Source of the DNA: Agelaius tricolor
Lineage: Eukaryota > Chordata > Aves > Passeriformes > Icteridae
NCBI GenBank assembly: GCA_023055355.1
Contig: JALJCS010000037.1
Coordinates: 3,906,001 to 3,970,000, forward strand
DNA length: 64,000 bases
Direction of reading: 5' to 3'
Every line of letters starts with the position of its first letter. Positions within the stretch are counted from its first letter, which is position 1. Both the position numbers and the translations under genes were made by a program. Below are positions 24,692-37,672 of the stretch, in pieces. Below the pieces are notes generated by a model. That model was not told the origin of the DNA, ran no database searches, and was given only the letters and a program-made list of their open reading frames with translations.

Positions 24692-25502
24692 CTCTGCCTG
24701 TTCACCCAGAAGATTTTTAAGCACAAACAGGAGTGTCAGCTCCAGACACTAAAAGTCAGAAAGAAAATTACCAATAAATGTAAGTGGTTCCACCTCAAGC
24801 ACCACATAACCTGTACTTTTAAATAAGCCATGAGAGAGCAGACTAATAATTTCTCAAAGGACTACAGGAGATTCACTCAAGAGATATATAACAGCATTTG
24901 AGGATGAAAAGAGGATGTTCAGGAAATGTCAAACACCACTAATGAACACAAAATGAATTCTGAATTAAATGCATGAGTTTTGTGAGGAACTGGAACGTGC
25001 ATAAGCAACTTCACCCATGGATAAAGCAATTAATGACTCAGCCATGAGCTGAACACATGGTTTTGTGGGCATGAGACAGACAAACAAGCTGGCAACAAAT
25101 GGGACAATGATTTCAGACTAAACTTCGGATTTCCAGTGCCAGTCTGGATCTCCCCCACGAGCCTCTTCCACCAAGTCTTATCCTTACCACTCATGTACAA
25201 CCACAATGCAAGAAAACTGCTAAGAAACCCTTTGCTGGATGAAGCTTTTCAGATGAGGAGGCCAGGAACACTCTCACCCACGAGCTGGACAGAACCAGAC
25301 CCTCGGGTGCCATGGGAACGGTGCCCTGGTGTGGGATGTGTCTCCTGGAGTGACTGTGGGCAGCTGAGGGCAGCCAAGACAAGGGCAGAGAGGCTGGTGA
25401 GTATTTCCAAGTCATTGAGACAAAAAAGTTTTCCACTATAATTAAATGCATGTTAAGGATGGGAATAGAGAAGCAAGAAGCATGGAAAAGCCTGATCCTG
25501 CT

Positions 25503-25815
25503 GCAGAATCACAGGATGGTTTGGGTTGGAAATTACTTTAAAGATTACCTTTAAGGACACCTTCCACTGTCCCAGGTTGTTCCAGCCTGGCCTTGGACAT
25601 TTCCAGGGATCCAGGGGCAGTCCCAGCTTCTCTGGGCAACCTGTGCCAGGGCCTCCCCACCCTCACAAGAATTTCTCCCTAATCTGACCTAATCCTGCCC
25701 CAAGTTTATAACCATTCCCCACCATCCTGTGGGGACCTGGCCATATAAAAATTCCCTCTCCCTCCTTTTTATAAGGCCACAGGATTCTCTCCAGAACCTC
25801 CTCTCCAGCCTTGTG
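25503..25815 (-). mobile_element. CR1 LINE 3' fragment, older subfamily
   Basis: Antisense. It starts GAATCACAGGATGGTTTGGG and extends through the CACCCTCACAAGAATTTCTCC block to TCCAGCCTTGTGACTCTCC. More diverged than the young copies. It ends about 60 bp before the 88-bp duplicated segment at 25877. Confidence 0.85.
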
Positions 25816-25876
25816 ACTCTCCCCAGGTACTGCTACCCCCTAACACAGCATGGACCCCCCTGTGACAGGTGCCAGC

Positions 25877-25964
25877 AGTTCTCACTGTCACAAGCCACCA
25901 CCATAAATTGCACATAAATACAGACTTCAGAAGGGTAAAGAGCTCATGCACCACTGGCTTCTTC
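25877..25964. repeat. 88-bp duplicated segment, copy 2, near exon E
   Basis: Partner of 24604-24691. It lies 76 bp beyond the exon E donor. Most of the 7 differences change the minus-strand amino acid, which argues against coding constraint. Confidence 0.85.
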
Positions 25965-26040
25965 TGCCACTGTGACCCCCATGGCACTCTGAAGTGGCCA
26001 GCAGGGTTTGTTTGCTGTGATGCCACCTGGGAACACTCAC

Positions 26041-26190
26041 CCACAGCACTGAGGGCGTGCTTGAGCTCCAGGGTGAAGGCTGTCAGCGGCACCTCCTCGG
26101 ACACCGGCATGATCGCCACCGTGGACAGGTTGCTGGCAGGATTCCCTGCATCCCACTTGCTGCTGGAGCTGTGCAGTCCCAGAGGATGAC
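26041..26190 (-). CDS. PNPLA7: PNPLA7 exon E: linker exon
   Basis: A 150-bp exon. Two bases finish the Gly from exon D, 49 codons follow, and one base starts the next Gly. The visible peptide has a Ser-rich variable start ([15 protein letters not shown]), then [20 protein letters not shown] and [14 protein letters not shown]. The second half is the conserved beta-strand and helix that opens the domain between the CNB-like and patatin parts. The acceptor is CTGTGAACAG and the donor GTGAGT. In mammals I recall a few additional residues between QQG and the HxLGL stretch; they are absent here, which may reflect a species or splice-form difference. An 88-bp repeat sits 76 bp beyond the donor. Confidence 0.93.
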
Positions 26191-28724
26191 CTGTTCACAG
26201 AGAAAACACCTGCCATCAGTCAGGCAGGCTGCTAAACGTGGAATGTCACCTGCAGGCAGGAGGGAAAGTGTCACTGTGTCACCGAGCTGCTCAATGTCAC
26301 AGAAATGGAACACAAACCTCCACAGCATGTGAGAGCAGAGTTCCCACATCTTTCATTTTAAGAGGATGAAGATCAGTTTCCATCATTTTCAGTTGCTGGT
26401 ACAGCATGTGTGGGTTGAAGTCAGGCAATGTTAAAAATATGCCAGGAATATGTTAAATGAAACATGGATCTACCTGACCCAGGAAGACAAAGATTAAAAA
26501 AAGCACTTAAAATCCCTTTACCACAACTTTGGAACTGATTCCATAAGAGGAATTAGCTTAACTAACAAAACCTCCAAACCTGTTGTGCAGTACTAAAATA
26601 TTCCAAAATTTTCCAAAACTTAACAATCCTTTTCTTATGGCATTCCTAAGCAAGGAAGGAAATACCTGTTTTCAACACAGCTCCTATAGAAAATGTGCAT
26701 CTCTACCTGTTCTCCCTTCTCTGCATGATGCAAAGCTTTACAGATATGGGCTTAGGAGTATTAAAATATGGAACCTCTGAAGTAGCTGCAAAGTACCTGG
26801 GAACTATCTTTAATATAATTTGGTGAGTAAGGGCAGAGGAAAAGCAGTTTTCGAGAGAAATCTGCAGTGCATGTAAGGAAGATCAAGATCTTCCCAGACA
26901 GCTTAGAGCTGGTAAAGGTCCATGTTCTACAAACTGTTCTTGTTCTGATGATACTCTTTTTTCTTTTTAGCTGAGCCTTCTCAGAAAATCTCATTCTGCT
27001 GCTAATGCCTGTCAACTCAGCTCTGAGAACACACAAAAAAAATTTGAATTTAAGTTGGGATTTCACATCCTGCTTATCTCATTTCACCCAGCAAAGGCCT
27101 AACGTGTACCATCAAGGTGAATTCTTGAGCTGAGCATGTGGAAATACTTGATATCCCCTGTGCAAACCCATTCAAAGGCTCAATGCCAGAGTGACAGACC
27201 ACTGCAGGACACAAAAAAATATCAGATAAACTTTAAAAAAAATATATATTCAGCAATTGAGTTATTAATTTCAAATCTTCTAAAACAGCTCTGCACAGAA
27301 CATTAAATAGTTTTCCCCCTCCTTCTGGTGATCTTCAAGAAGATATCTGTAGGTTTAAACAGGCTTCACATCACAGCTCAACCCCTTCATCTTCACAGGC
27401 CCTTCCCTGCTCAGAACTTCAATGGTGATTCTCTGATTGAACTCCTGTTTTTCTCACTAATTTTCCTCCCACTTTCTGTTTCCCCCATTTTTCCCTGTTT
27501 CCCAGGCAGTGCAGGCTCTGCCCTGGGACACAGAGGCATTTCAGCAGGCACAGAAGTTTAAGTACAATTATCACCAGGCATTTGTGCACAAGTGGCTGTG
27601 CCCAAAAAGCTGAGCAGGTGAAGAAAGAGCAGATTCCCTTCCCCAGACTGCTCTGAAACAGGAAAGTGGGTGACCTTCATTTCCAGTCTCCTTGGAATTT
27701 GGCAAAACCAGCAACTGAAGGAATTAACCTCCCCCCAACCAAACAAAACCCAAACAATCCTCAGCATCAAAGAGCCCCACAACACCCCCAGCAGTTCACA
27801 GGCATCTGTTTGCTTTCAAATGCTGCTCAAGAAAATTGGGAGAATTCCCTCCTACTCCCTTCAGTCAGTAAAGAGACTTTGTGTTGGTGCTGCCACAAAC
27901 ACAAAGCTGCAGAAGCAACCCATGGCAGGCCATTTCCTCTCAGACAATTCATTAAAATACTGCAAATCCAGGCACTTGAACTCAGTCTGTGCTGCTGCTG
28001 CTCAGCACGGTGCTCTGATTCCAGCCCATTACAGCTGCTATTTCCAATGCTCCCTTCACATTGCTCTTGCAAGAAATTCCAGGGAAATTTCACTGCACAC
28101 AGGCAGCAACACTTCTGGATCTCAATTGCAAATGATGTCATTCCTACACCCAGTTAGCCATGCTCTGCCAAAACCATCATGTGTACACAGATACAATGAA
28201 ATCACCATCCACGTGCACCTGCAGCTGTAACAGACCACAGAATCCCAGACTGGTTTGGGTTGGAAGGGACCTTAAATCCCATCCAGTGCCACCCCTGCCA
28301 TGGCAGGGACACCTCCCACTGTCCCAGGTGCTCCCAGCCCTGTCCAGCCTGGCCTTGGGCACTGCCAGGGACCCAGGGGCAGCCACAGCTGCTCTGGGCA
28401 CCCTGGGCCAGGGCCTGCCCACCCTCATAGGGAACAATTCCCAATTCCCAATATCCCATCCAGCCCTGCCCTCTGGCACTGGGAGCCATTCCCTGTGTCC
28501 TGTCCCTCCATCCCTTGTCCCCAGTCCCTCTCCAGCTCTCCTGGAGCCCCTCCAGGCCCTGGAAGGGGCTCTAAGTTCTCCCTGGAGACTTCTCCTCTCC
28601 AGGCTGAAATTTTGCAATGCATTTCCTTTCCAAGCCTGCACTGCCTGTTTCCAATTTTAAGGATTCAAGTCTGGCTCCAAGGAAGTCCCAGCATCAATGG
28701 GAATAGTCCAGGAATGAGTCTCAC
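26191..28724 (-). other. PNPLA7 intron D-E (2.5 kb)
   Basis: A single antisense CR1 copy at about 28236-28610 lies next to exon D. The remainder is unique and AT-rich. A few extra residues found in mammalian PNPLA7 at this junction could in principle be an unrecognised micro-exon, but I found no convincing candidate. Confidence 0.75.
28236..28610 (-). mobile_element. CR1 LINE 3' fragment, young copy
   Basis: Antisense. It runs from CCACAGAATCCCAGACTGG to CTTCTCCTCTCCAGG with very little divergence from the copies at 34080 and 38860. It ends about 115 bp from exon D. Confidence 0.9.
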
Positions 28725-28785
28725 CTCCCTGCTGCAGACTGCCAAGGATCTTCTCGCCCAGCAAGTGAATAAGTCTGGTCACAAC
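28725..28785 (-). CDS. PNPLA7: PNPLA7 exon D: small helix exon after CNB-like domain
   Basis: A 61-bp exon: 20 codons ([20 protein letters not shown]) plus one base that starts a split Gly. The acceptor follows CCCTTTCTCTCCCAG and the donor is GTGAGA. The [10 protein letters not shown] wording is what makes me call PNPLA7 rather than its paralogue PNPLA6. The exon is small and would be missed by length-based ORF finding; it lies inside a longer minus-strand open frame whose remainder is intron. Confidence 0.93.
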
Positions 28786-30084
28786 CTGGGAGAGAAAGGG
28801 GAAAAATAAGAAATATTCAGGCAGAATGTACTGAAAGTAGAGCATCCACATGGAGATTTCCAAACTTTTTTAAGATGTTCCCTCAAGCTGAGGCACACAG
28901 AGTCAAGGGTTTGCAGCTGCAGCTTCTTTCCTGGCTGTAATGTGTGGTGATTGGTCATTTGTCTTGGTTTCTCCTACCTTGTTTTACTTTAATTTGGAAA
29001 AACAAGAAAACAAAGCAACCCCAGAACAGGCAGGTTTTAACTTGCTTTGGGGAAAAAAAAAAGATTATTTGGGCAAACATGTCAAATTATATTTCCAGCT
29101 CTCCTCATTTCTCTCTGCAGTGCACCTGCCCCTCGAAGTACTCTCAGTGCTCAGTGGGTGCTGCACCTTTTGTAGGTGCTAAAGACTCAAAAAGGTCCAA
29201 GCCTGTGTTCAAACAGACCCCTCCCCAATCCTGGTGAATGGTTTACAACAGCCAATTTGAAATATTTGGGGGGAAAAAAGGGGAATAAATACACCCCCCA
29301 AACACCTGCAGAATCAAAACAAACTACCTAAGAAATTGCCTTCCCCCTCAAATCATGTTTGCCTGGTAATTCATGTTTGAAGACACAGATGTGCTCCCAG
29401 CTGTTTTTCCAGCAGGACTCACATAAATATAAACTAATATTCCAATAGCCAAATGTATCTCCAAACTGACAAGCCTCTCTCCAACATGACCAATCAATAA
29501 TTCCTGACAAGTGGGATAGCAGAAGACTAATCCTTGCAATATCAAGAAGTGACAGACACAGAAAATGCAGCATTTATTCTGAAAGCTCTACACAGATGTT
29601 TTACCAAATAAGGAAAAGAGTTATTTAAATGCATTAAGGATTAATAGAGCAATCATTAAACATCCCCCCCAGACAAATAACTCTAGGTCAAAATAGCTCA
29701 GGAGGACATGAAAAAACCCCAACACAACTGCCACAACAGAAGTTCTCCAAGGTCAACAAGCAAAACAAGCAGCAGCCAGGTTACCTGGGATCCTGGATAA
29801 ACACACCCTGCTCCCACAGAAACAGGCACTTTGGGATGCAGCTTTCACATCAAGGGCCATGCAGGCATCAAGACAGGTCAGGATGCCCACCTGAGTCATT
29901 TACACATCCTGCCTTACAAACTAAATCTAATGCAGCAAATTCCCCTGCACTGTGAAATGCTGTGGATAAAGCACTGGTGTGTTTTATGTCCTCTATGGGA
30001 AAAAGGGGAAGAGCAAACAGAGGCTTCCAGCACAAGGGTGACTTGTGGTGGAGTACAGAAAAAGAGTTACCAAGGTTATTTCAG

Positions 30085-30270
30085 GGATTTCATGGCATGG
30101 CTTGGGGTGGAAAAGACCTTGAAGCCCACCCACTTCAACCTCTGCAGGGAGCAGGGACACCTCCCACTGTCCCAGGCTGCTCCCAGCCCTGTCCAGCCTG
30201 GCCTTGGGCACTGCCAGGGACCCAGGGGCAGCCCCAGCTGCTCTGGGCACCCTGTGCCAGTTCTGCCCCA
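30085..30270 (-). mobile_element. CR1 LINE 3' fragment
   Basis: Antisense, with a diverged terminus (TTTCATGGCATGGCTTGGGG) and a well-kept core (GGGACACCTCCCACTGTCCC). Confidence 0.88.
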
Positions 30271-31764
30271 TAGCCATGACTGCAAGTTGGTGAAGATGCC
30301 ACATCAACATCTCCTCAGTGACCAGGACAAAGCCCTGGAAGTGCCTCTTCCTTGCCCCAGGAGCAGGCACAGTGCCCGTGCCCACTGCCACCCATGTGGG
30401 GAGGACAGCAGGAAAGCTCCAGCATACTGCCTTGTCCTGGAATCTCAGACAGGGTCCAAAATGCTTCCCTTTGTCCAAAACACAACAGAATCTGATGGTC
30501 ACCCAACCACACAACTCAACACCACCAAGTTCCAAGGCTCTGGGATTCCCCAAAGGTGCCACACGTGGCTATAGAAAACTAACCCAGCCATGGGGAGAAT
30601 GCAGGGAAACAGGGAATTCTTCACAAAAATAGAGACTGATGGCCCTTGCTAAAGGAGATAATCAGTCCCCAGAGCACATCTGCTATACCCAGCTCACAGG
30701 CTTCACCTAAACCTGCAGCACACCAGCAGGACTTTCCTTCAGCAGTTTTTGGAAGTGCCGTGAACATCTTACACTTCTGAAGCACTTAAGCATCAGAATT
30801 TTAATTACTTACTAAAACCATCTCCTATATTTATAACTTTTTCTGCTTTACAAGCAGCTAAGGAGAGCTCCAGCTAAGTTACAAAATATGTCCAAGGTTA
30901 ATGATGGAACTAAGAATAGAACCTATTGGTCTCATTTTCCAGTTGGCTGCTCCTATTACTGGGAAATATTATTTGTCTTGTTTGCTAGAGCAAACCTTAC
31001 AGCCTTGGTATGTATAGATAGGGAAAATTATTTCCCTGGTGACTTTGTACAACAAGCAAAGCTGCTCCCCAGAACAGGATGAGTCACTCTGTCGCAGTCA
31101 TGGCAACGTCCAAGGAACATCAATTTGGGATCCAAGCTCAGAACTGAAATTTCCACAGAGTTTTATATTACATACACCAGATATCCTCTCACAAAAAGGC
31201 AATGTTTTCCTCTAAAAGGGACTTGTCCATCCTTGTGAGGGAGAAGTCAATACAAATCACATTCCTCCATCGACAGCAGACCTGACCTGATCGACCCGCA
31301 GCCCTCAGTGTGCAGGGCAGCAGAGCAGCTCTCCCCAAATTCAGGGCAGCTGGGGAGAACTGAAAATTGCAGGAAAAATTCATCCTTCAGGTTTCCAAGC
31401 CCTTTTATTCTCACTCCCACGCAGCAGCAGGGCACGGGAAGGAGCAGCACAGCTCAGTGCAGCCCAAGAGACAACAAGGAAGCCAAGGGATCTGGGAAAG
31501 GACAGGGATGGCTTGGGCAGGGACAATGAGGAACAAGCAGGAATCAGCCCTTGGGCTAGGAGCAGAATGCCAGAGATTGAAGGGAAACAATTACTCCAAG
31601 CAATTGTCTGGAGGAGATGGAGGCAAAGGGCAGGTATAGGGTGGGTACCTCGGTGCAGAATCTGGGCTGTGACTCAGCAATCCCAAATCCCTCCTGTTCA
31701 GCTGCACTTTGTAGGAAATTCAAGGTGAGGCTGAGTCTCTTCTCCCAGGTAAGAAGTGACAGGA

Positions 31765-31982
31765 CATGAGGGAACAGCCTCAAGCTGTGCCAGGGAAGTT
31801 TAGGTGGATATTAGGAAAACCTTCACTGCAAGAGAGGTCAAGAACTGGCACTGGTGGAGTCACCATCCCTGAAGTGTGGATGTGGCACATGGGGACATGG
31901 GTTAGTGGTGACCATGGTGGCACTGGAGGAACGGTTGGACTTGATGATCTTGGGGACTTTTCCAACCTTAACAATTCAAGGG
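31765..31982 (+). mobile_element. CR1 LINE 3' fragment, classical subfamily
   Basis: It shows GGTGGATATTAGGAAAACC, GGATGTGGCACATGGGGAC and the end GACTTGATGATCTTGGGGAC, the classical avian CR1 wording. It matches the copy cut by the window start. Confidence 0.85.
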
Positions 31983-34079
31983 AAGCTCTGGGAATTGGCA
32001 GTGGGGTAGGCAGGAACTGGAGTGACCTGGAGAACTCAGAGTTTCCCTCCTCTGAGGGTGCAGCCCCCAGCACTGCCCCACACTCCTGAGCCAGGGACAG
32101 CCTGGGCACTGCTCCTCCCAGAGCCTTCTGCCCCCTTCCCCATGGGAACACCAGCCTTTCTCAATCCCAGTGCCAGAAGAGCCCAGAACTTCCCAGACAT
32201 CTGCACAAGTCGAATTCTCTCATTTTCACCATCACCCAGGGCTAGACAGCCTTCCTGGTTGTAAGCATCTGCTGTGCTCACCCTACGGCACATCCTGGAT
32301 TTTAGAGCCTCTTCAGCACCCAGCCCTGCAAACACCCCTCCTGCTGGCACAGGACCAGGCTGCTTCAATTTAAGGCTTGAAGAAAAATCTGCAAGAAGGC
32401 AGCGAGTCAGAGCCCAGACAGATCAAACAAGACCAGCAGGTTCCTAAATGAGGCGAGGATCGTTAATTGCCTGTAGTAAAGCAAGCGCAGCTTTTGGACC
32501 CCTCATGCTGGGGATGGAGCTGAGCTTGGTTCAGTTGGTGAGGAAGGGGAATTAATCCTTGCTCATGATTAGGAACAGCAGTAGCACTGAGTGCAGCCAG
32601 CTCAGTTAATCACAGTTAATCACAGCAACGAGCAGCAGAGCTGTGGGTTGGACACTTGGCTGCCAGGACAGGTCTGCTCAGAGCTTCCCAAACTGCCAGG
32701 GAACACAGCTTCCCACCCCCTGCTCCCTGCCCAGGCTGGGAGGTGACTCAGGAAGGTCATAGAGCACCTAAAGAGGCACTACAGAGGCTCATGGAGTGAG
32801 TCTGGAGTTGTGGGGTCTGCCCAGGTCAGGGAGGTGACTGAGTTCACCATCAAAAATATCCCCAAAGCACACAAAACCCCACTCTCCTGAGCTTATGCAA
32901 GAGTTTTCAGGCCAGAAGAACAAAATCTGACCTTACAGGTCTAAAAACCTGAGTAAATCTCCATTTCAAAAGCTACTTGGGGCTGCAGGTGCATCAGTGC
33001 TGTTCTCCAAAAGCCCCAAACCCCTCCAGCTCCCACAGACACCACTGCAGATGTCACTGCATCACCCTGGCCCAGGGGAGGATGTTCAGGTGAGGCACTT
33101 TCCAAGGGAAATGACCATTTCTCCTCCTCCTCCTGCCACCCACTCCCCTTTGCAGATGGACATTTTTGTGCAGGGCAAATCAGGACAAAGAGTTTCTGTT
33201 TCTCAAACAGGGTTGGAGAGCAGTTCCCCCAGAACAATTCCACCTCTCCCACCCAGCTCACCACTCACCCCCTCACCTACCTACAAACATCTCACCTTCC
33301 TGGCTGTTTCTGGATCAACTCCATCCCAGTGAGACCCACTCAGGCTCTCCCAGCACCCCAAACCTCTCCTGTCCACTGTGACAATCTGTTCCTCCACCTG
33401 CTACAGAGCAGCTTCTGGGAAACCATTAATATTCCCTGTGCTTAATTAATGTTCAATTACTCCACAGACCTGCAGCCTCTGCATTCATGGCAGGGCAAGG
33501 CCCAAACACCACATCCCAAGGGGCTGCATTTCCTTTCTTTAGGAAGATTAATTCCTGTTTCAAGAGCAGGATGTAGCCAGGCAGGATCTCAGCTCTGCTA
33601 CTGCTGGTGCAGCACAGAGCTGAGTGCTCCATCCATCCTGGGTCTGAGGTGTTATCAGAGCACCACTTCCTCCACAGCCACTGCAATTCCCACACCAAGA
33701 GGTTACAGTCACTCTACAGTGCTGTATCTCCTATAATCCCTTTAAATATTTCAAACTATTACCTACCCCTGCTAATCTTCCAAGGCTGGGTTTTGGTTAA
33801 AGCTTTTGTTCCTATTCAACTGTGAAACTCAAGAGTTCATTTACAAAAAGCTCTTTTGAAAGTGATTTTCATGAGAATTCAGTTGGAAAATATTTTCCTG
33901 TGGACATTTATTTCAATCTGTGAATACTGTGGGATATGAATACTTTGGGATGGCCTGGAAAATTGAATTATCTGCTGATAGACAACAACTAATCCAAACA
34001 AAGCTTTCTCCATCATAGGTAACTCTTGATTTAGAGAAAACTATACATGAAGGGGGCCTACAAGAAACATGGAGAAAGA

Positions 34080-34365
34080 TTATTTATAAGGGCTTGGAGG
34101 CACAGGACCCAGGGAATGGCTCCCACTGCCAGAGGGCAGGGATGGATGGGATATTGGGAATTAGGAATTGTTCCCTGGCAGGGTGGACAGGCCCTGGCAC
34201 AGGGTGCCCAGAGCAGCTGGGGCTGCCCCTGGATCCCTGGCAGTGCCCAAGGCCAGGCTGGACAGGGCTGGGAGCACCTGGGACAGTGGGAGGTGTCCCT
34301 GCCATGGCAGGGGTGGCACTGGATGGGCTTTAAGGTCTCCTCCAACCTGGACCATTCTGGGATTC
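34080..34365 (+). mobile_element. CR1 LINE 3' fragment, young copy
   Basis: It runs from a truncation near GGCTTGGAGGCACAGGACCC to CCATTCTGGGATTC. Nearly identical to the corresponding part of the copy at 38860. Confidence 0.9.
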
Positions 34366-34936
34366 TAAACCAGGGGGAAATTTCACAAATTCAACACCAA
34401 TATCCAAATTCACAGCCACAAATCACTGATGTGAGGTCTTGTGTACTACAAATCCCTTTTAGTTACAACAGAAGAAATACATTAAAGCATATGTAAGAAG
34501 AAAACATACAAACCCCAAACTATTCATCACCTGAGCCCTACCCTGCTCCAGGGTTCAGCTTTTACTGTCTGTGATTTCAAATCAAAGCTCCTGTGCAAGG
34601 AAGCCAAGGGCCAGGCCCCAGGAAGCCTCCCCAGCCCTGGCAGGTTCCTCCCATTATCTCCTGCAGGCTCCTGGGCCAGGACAGCAGCCTTGGCTGGAGG
34701 AATGAACCTGCAATGGCTGTGTCAGTCCTGCACAGCCAAGGGATGTGTGCAGCCCTACAAAACTGAATGGGGTTTTCCTCTTTGGATCCTCCACCATCAT
34801 CCAGACCCAACAGACCAGGATGCTGCAGGGAACAGGAGCCTTGGAGGGGAGCTGTGGACTCTCCAGTGCCTTTGAGGTCTAACAATAAGATCCTTCCTAG
34901 CTCAGCTTTTAAAACTTCAGTCACCCCCAAACTGCA

Positions 34937-35165
34937 ATCACAGAATACTCTGAGAACCTCCTGAGCTGGAGGGACCCACAGGGATCACCCAGCCCAGGCC
35001 CCCCAGCAAGCCCAGCCTGGGCATCCCTGGCAGCGCTGCCCAAAGGCTCCTGGAGCTCTGGCAGCCTCGGGGCCGTGCCCATTCCCTGGGGAGCCTGGGC
35101 AGTGCCAGCACCCTCTGGGGGAAGAACCTTTTCCTCATTTTAACCTAAACCTCCCTTGACACAGG
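34937..35165 (-). mobile_element. CR1 LINE 3' fragment, CpG-containing subfamily
   Basis: Antisense. It starts ATCACAGAATACTCTGAGAACC and carries GGCAGCCTCGGGGCCGTGCC. The same subfamily occurs in the opposite orientation at 37385. Confidence 0.85.
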
Positions 35166-37384
35166 TCATTGGTCACCAGAGAGACATTAAATATGTTCAA
35201 TAACAATCTATTGGTGCCTCCACAGCAGGGTACTGCAGAGCTTCACATCCAGGCGTGATTTAGTTAAAAAATCTATAAAAGGGTTTTGTGCCACACAGAG
35301 ACCCTATGGATGAGCTGCCATGAAAAACAGGCCTGCCAAGAGTTTTCTGTTCTACAAATAAGAACAACTGGAGTCAAATAGTGCAAACAGCCATTTTTGC
35401 CTACACAAATCCACAGAACAGCTTCTGGGAAGCTCTTTCCAGGAGCTGAGATTATCCTTGACCAGCTTTCTTAAGGGCCTTTTTTAAGGGACAAGGGAGG
35501 AGGAGAGGTAAATTAGATCCTCAGCTTGAATAAACCCAGGGTCTTATTGAAGTTTCACATGGCCCCAGATCAGACAAACACTGGCGTGTCCTGGAATCAG
35601 GGAGCTTAGCAAGGGGTCTCTGATTGAAACTTTGACGTTTGATCAGCCTGTGACAAAGCAAATCCTCAATGCTCCCTCACAACAATTCCTGGCACCTTTT
35701 CAAATGCTGCTGAAGCCCACAGAGGAACTGAAGCTTTATCCTGGGGCTGTTTGAGCTTCTAATGCTTGGGATCAATTGTGTGTTGAAGAAAAAATGTCAT
35801 TCTGGCACCAGTGCTGATTAAATCCCCCCTCCTGTCAGCCTCACTCAGTGACCACGGTGCTCCCACTGAATTCCTTCTCTCCTTTTCACATCCACTCCTC
35901 TTACAGTCGAGGAACACTTACTGGAATGGGCCAGGACAACAAATACAGAAAAATCCAGAAGCACAGCCTCTCCTGACCTATCCCCCAGTGCCACATCAAG
36001 GCTAAGCCATGATGCAGAATCTGCCCAGTTCTTGTGGGCAGCACTTTGAAAAGAGGGCACATTACAGAGCTCCCTTTGTAAGGCAGATAACCCTGGGGAA
36101 GGCTCCAGCCACTTCAGAGAGGCTCTGGCTCAGATACTCCTATGAAGATAGCAGAACTCCACTTGGAGATGGATGACAGGTTCTGAATATATTTAAAGCC
36201 CAAGGGCAGACTCAGAGAATTAAAAGAAAGATGCAGAAAAACTCTTTCTATTTCTCAGCACGCGTTTCCAGCACGCCAAAGGTTGTCTCACAGTTCAGCC
36301 CCCACAGCTCCCAAGCAGATTCTCAGCAACCAGCAGGTCTAAATTCCAAGTTAGAATTCTAAAAACTAACTCAGCTCAAAAGAGTCAAAGCTAATCTAGG
36401 AAATGTGATCCTAGCTCTGCAGCAGTGCTGGAACATCTCTGTGATCTGCTCACAGGTTTTTGTGCTCTCGCTGCTGCCTCGACGCTGCTTTGTGGTGCCA
36501 GGAATCGTGAGCTGGTTCCCTGTCCTACTTTCCAGAACTGAAGGCAGGGATGAAAATAGAAAGAATCAATTCCTTTCCACTCCTGCAAGGCTGGAGAGCT
36601 TTGAACAGCACCAGAAATGAGCGCAGAGGCTGTCAGGGAGCAAATGCTCTGGCTGGCAGAGAACCCTGAGGGCTGTGCAGGAGAGCAGGGGGAACCAGGG
36701 TGGACAGAAGCATTAAGTTTGGCACCATGGACCACTTTCCATTGGGAATGTCTAGGATTCCACATCCAGAGTGAATCAAGGTTGAGATGCTTTCCTGAGA
36801 AGCCACACGATGTAAGCTTGACTTCTGCAGACTGAGCAGGATCTAGAAATCAACATCTGTCGTTTCTGGGCACATAATCTGGAGTTTTGGCTGTTATTTA
36901 TAACTGAGGTCAGGCTCCCCACATTCACCCATCTGTTTCAGCCCTCAGAATAACCTGAGCTACGGTGGGTCACTTGGAAGATCCCAGCAGATCAGCTCCT
37001 GTCTCTCCCAGGACCAAAGCAGCTCTCCAGGAGACAAAACAGAAGGCAGTCACATGGATCTCCCCCAGGGATCAGCCATTGCACTTCTCCAGATTGTACA
37101 TCTCAGCTCAAGGAACTGGAATGACTGCCTGGACTAACAGAGCACGATTTCCCTCATTTCACACAGTTCTCACTGGCAAGCACCACCCACGTCCTACGAT
37201 TTTCTTACGCACCAGGTAATGTTTCCTTACAATGCATTCCAGAGTTGGAACCCTTCCTGGATCACCTACAAACACAGCATGGCTGGGGAAGAGTCTGCAG
37301 GATGGAGTCCTCCCACTAATTCCTAAAATAAAGGGGTTTTCAGCCTTCATAGGAACTGTCTGGAGCCTGATGAGGGGGCAGCTC

Positions 37385-37672
37385 CCATCTCTGCTCTGGG
37401 CCAGGGACAGGAGCCAGGGCACGGCTGGGGCTGGGCCAGGGCAGCTCAGGCTGGAGCTCAGGGCAAGGTTCTTCCCCCAGAGGGTGCTGGCACTGCCCAG
37501 GCTCCCCAGGGAATGGGCACGGCCCCGAGGCTGCCAGAGCTCCAGGAGCCTTTGGGCAGCGCTGCCAGGGATGCCCAGGCTGGGGTTGCTGGGGGGTCTG
37601 GGCAGGGACAGGGGTGAGATTTGATGATCCTGGTCGGTCCCTCCAGCTCAGGACATTCTGTGGTTCCTTGGT
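37385..37672 (+). mobile_element. CR1 LINE 3' fragment, CpG-containing subfamily
   Basis: It carries GGCACGGCCCCGAGGCTGCC and ends TTGATGATCCTGGTCGGTCC with a CATTCTGTGGTTCC terminus. Inverted partner of 34937. It gives a 130-codon open frame that is not a gene. Confidence 0.85.

Larger units (their letters stand above)
15766..26040 (-). other. PNPLA7 intron E-F (10.3 kb)
   Basis: The split Gly joins SAV-G-PALLL with no missing residues. Contents from high to low: an 88-bp duplicated segment (25877 and 24604), CR1 at 25503 and 23565, a 12-bp GC-rich repeat at 24114, an 18-A run at 23298-23315, CR1 at 21775, a 26-bp minisatellite at 21219, CR1 at 19265, an LTR at 17102, and two CR1 fragments near exon F. 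The stretch 17808-19264 appears unique. Confidence 0.85.
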
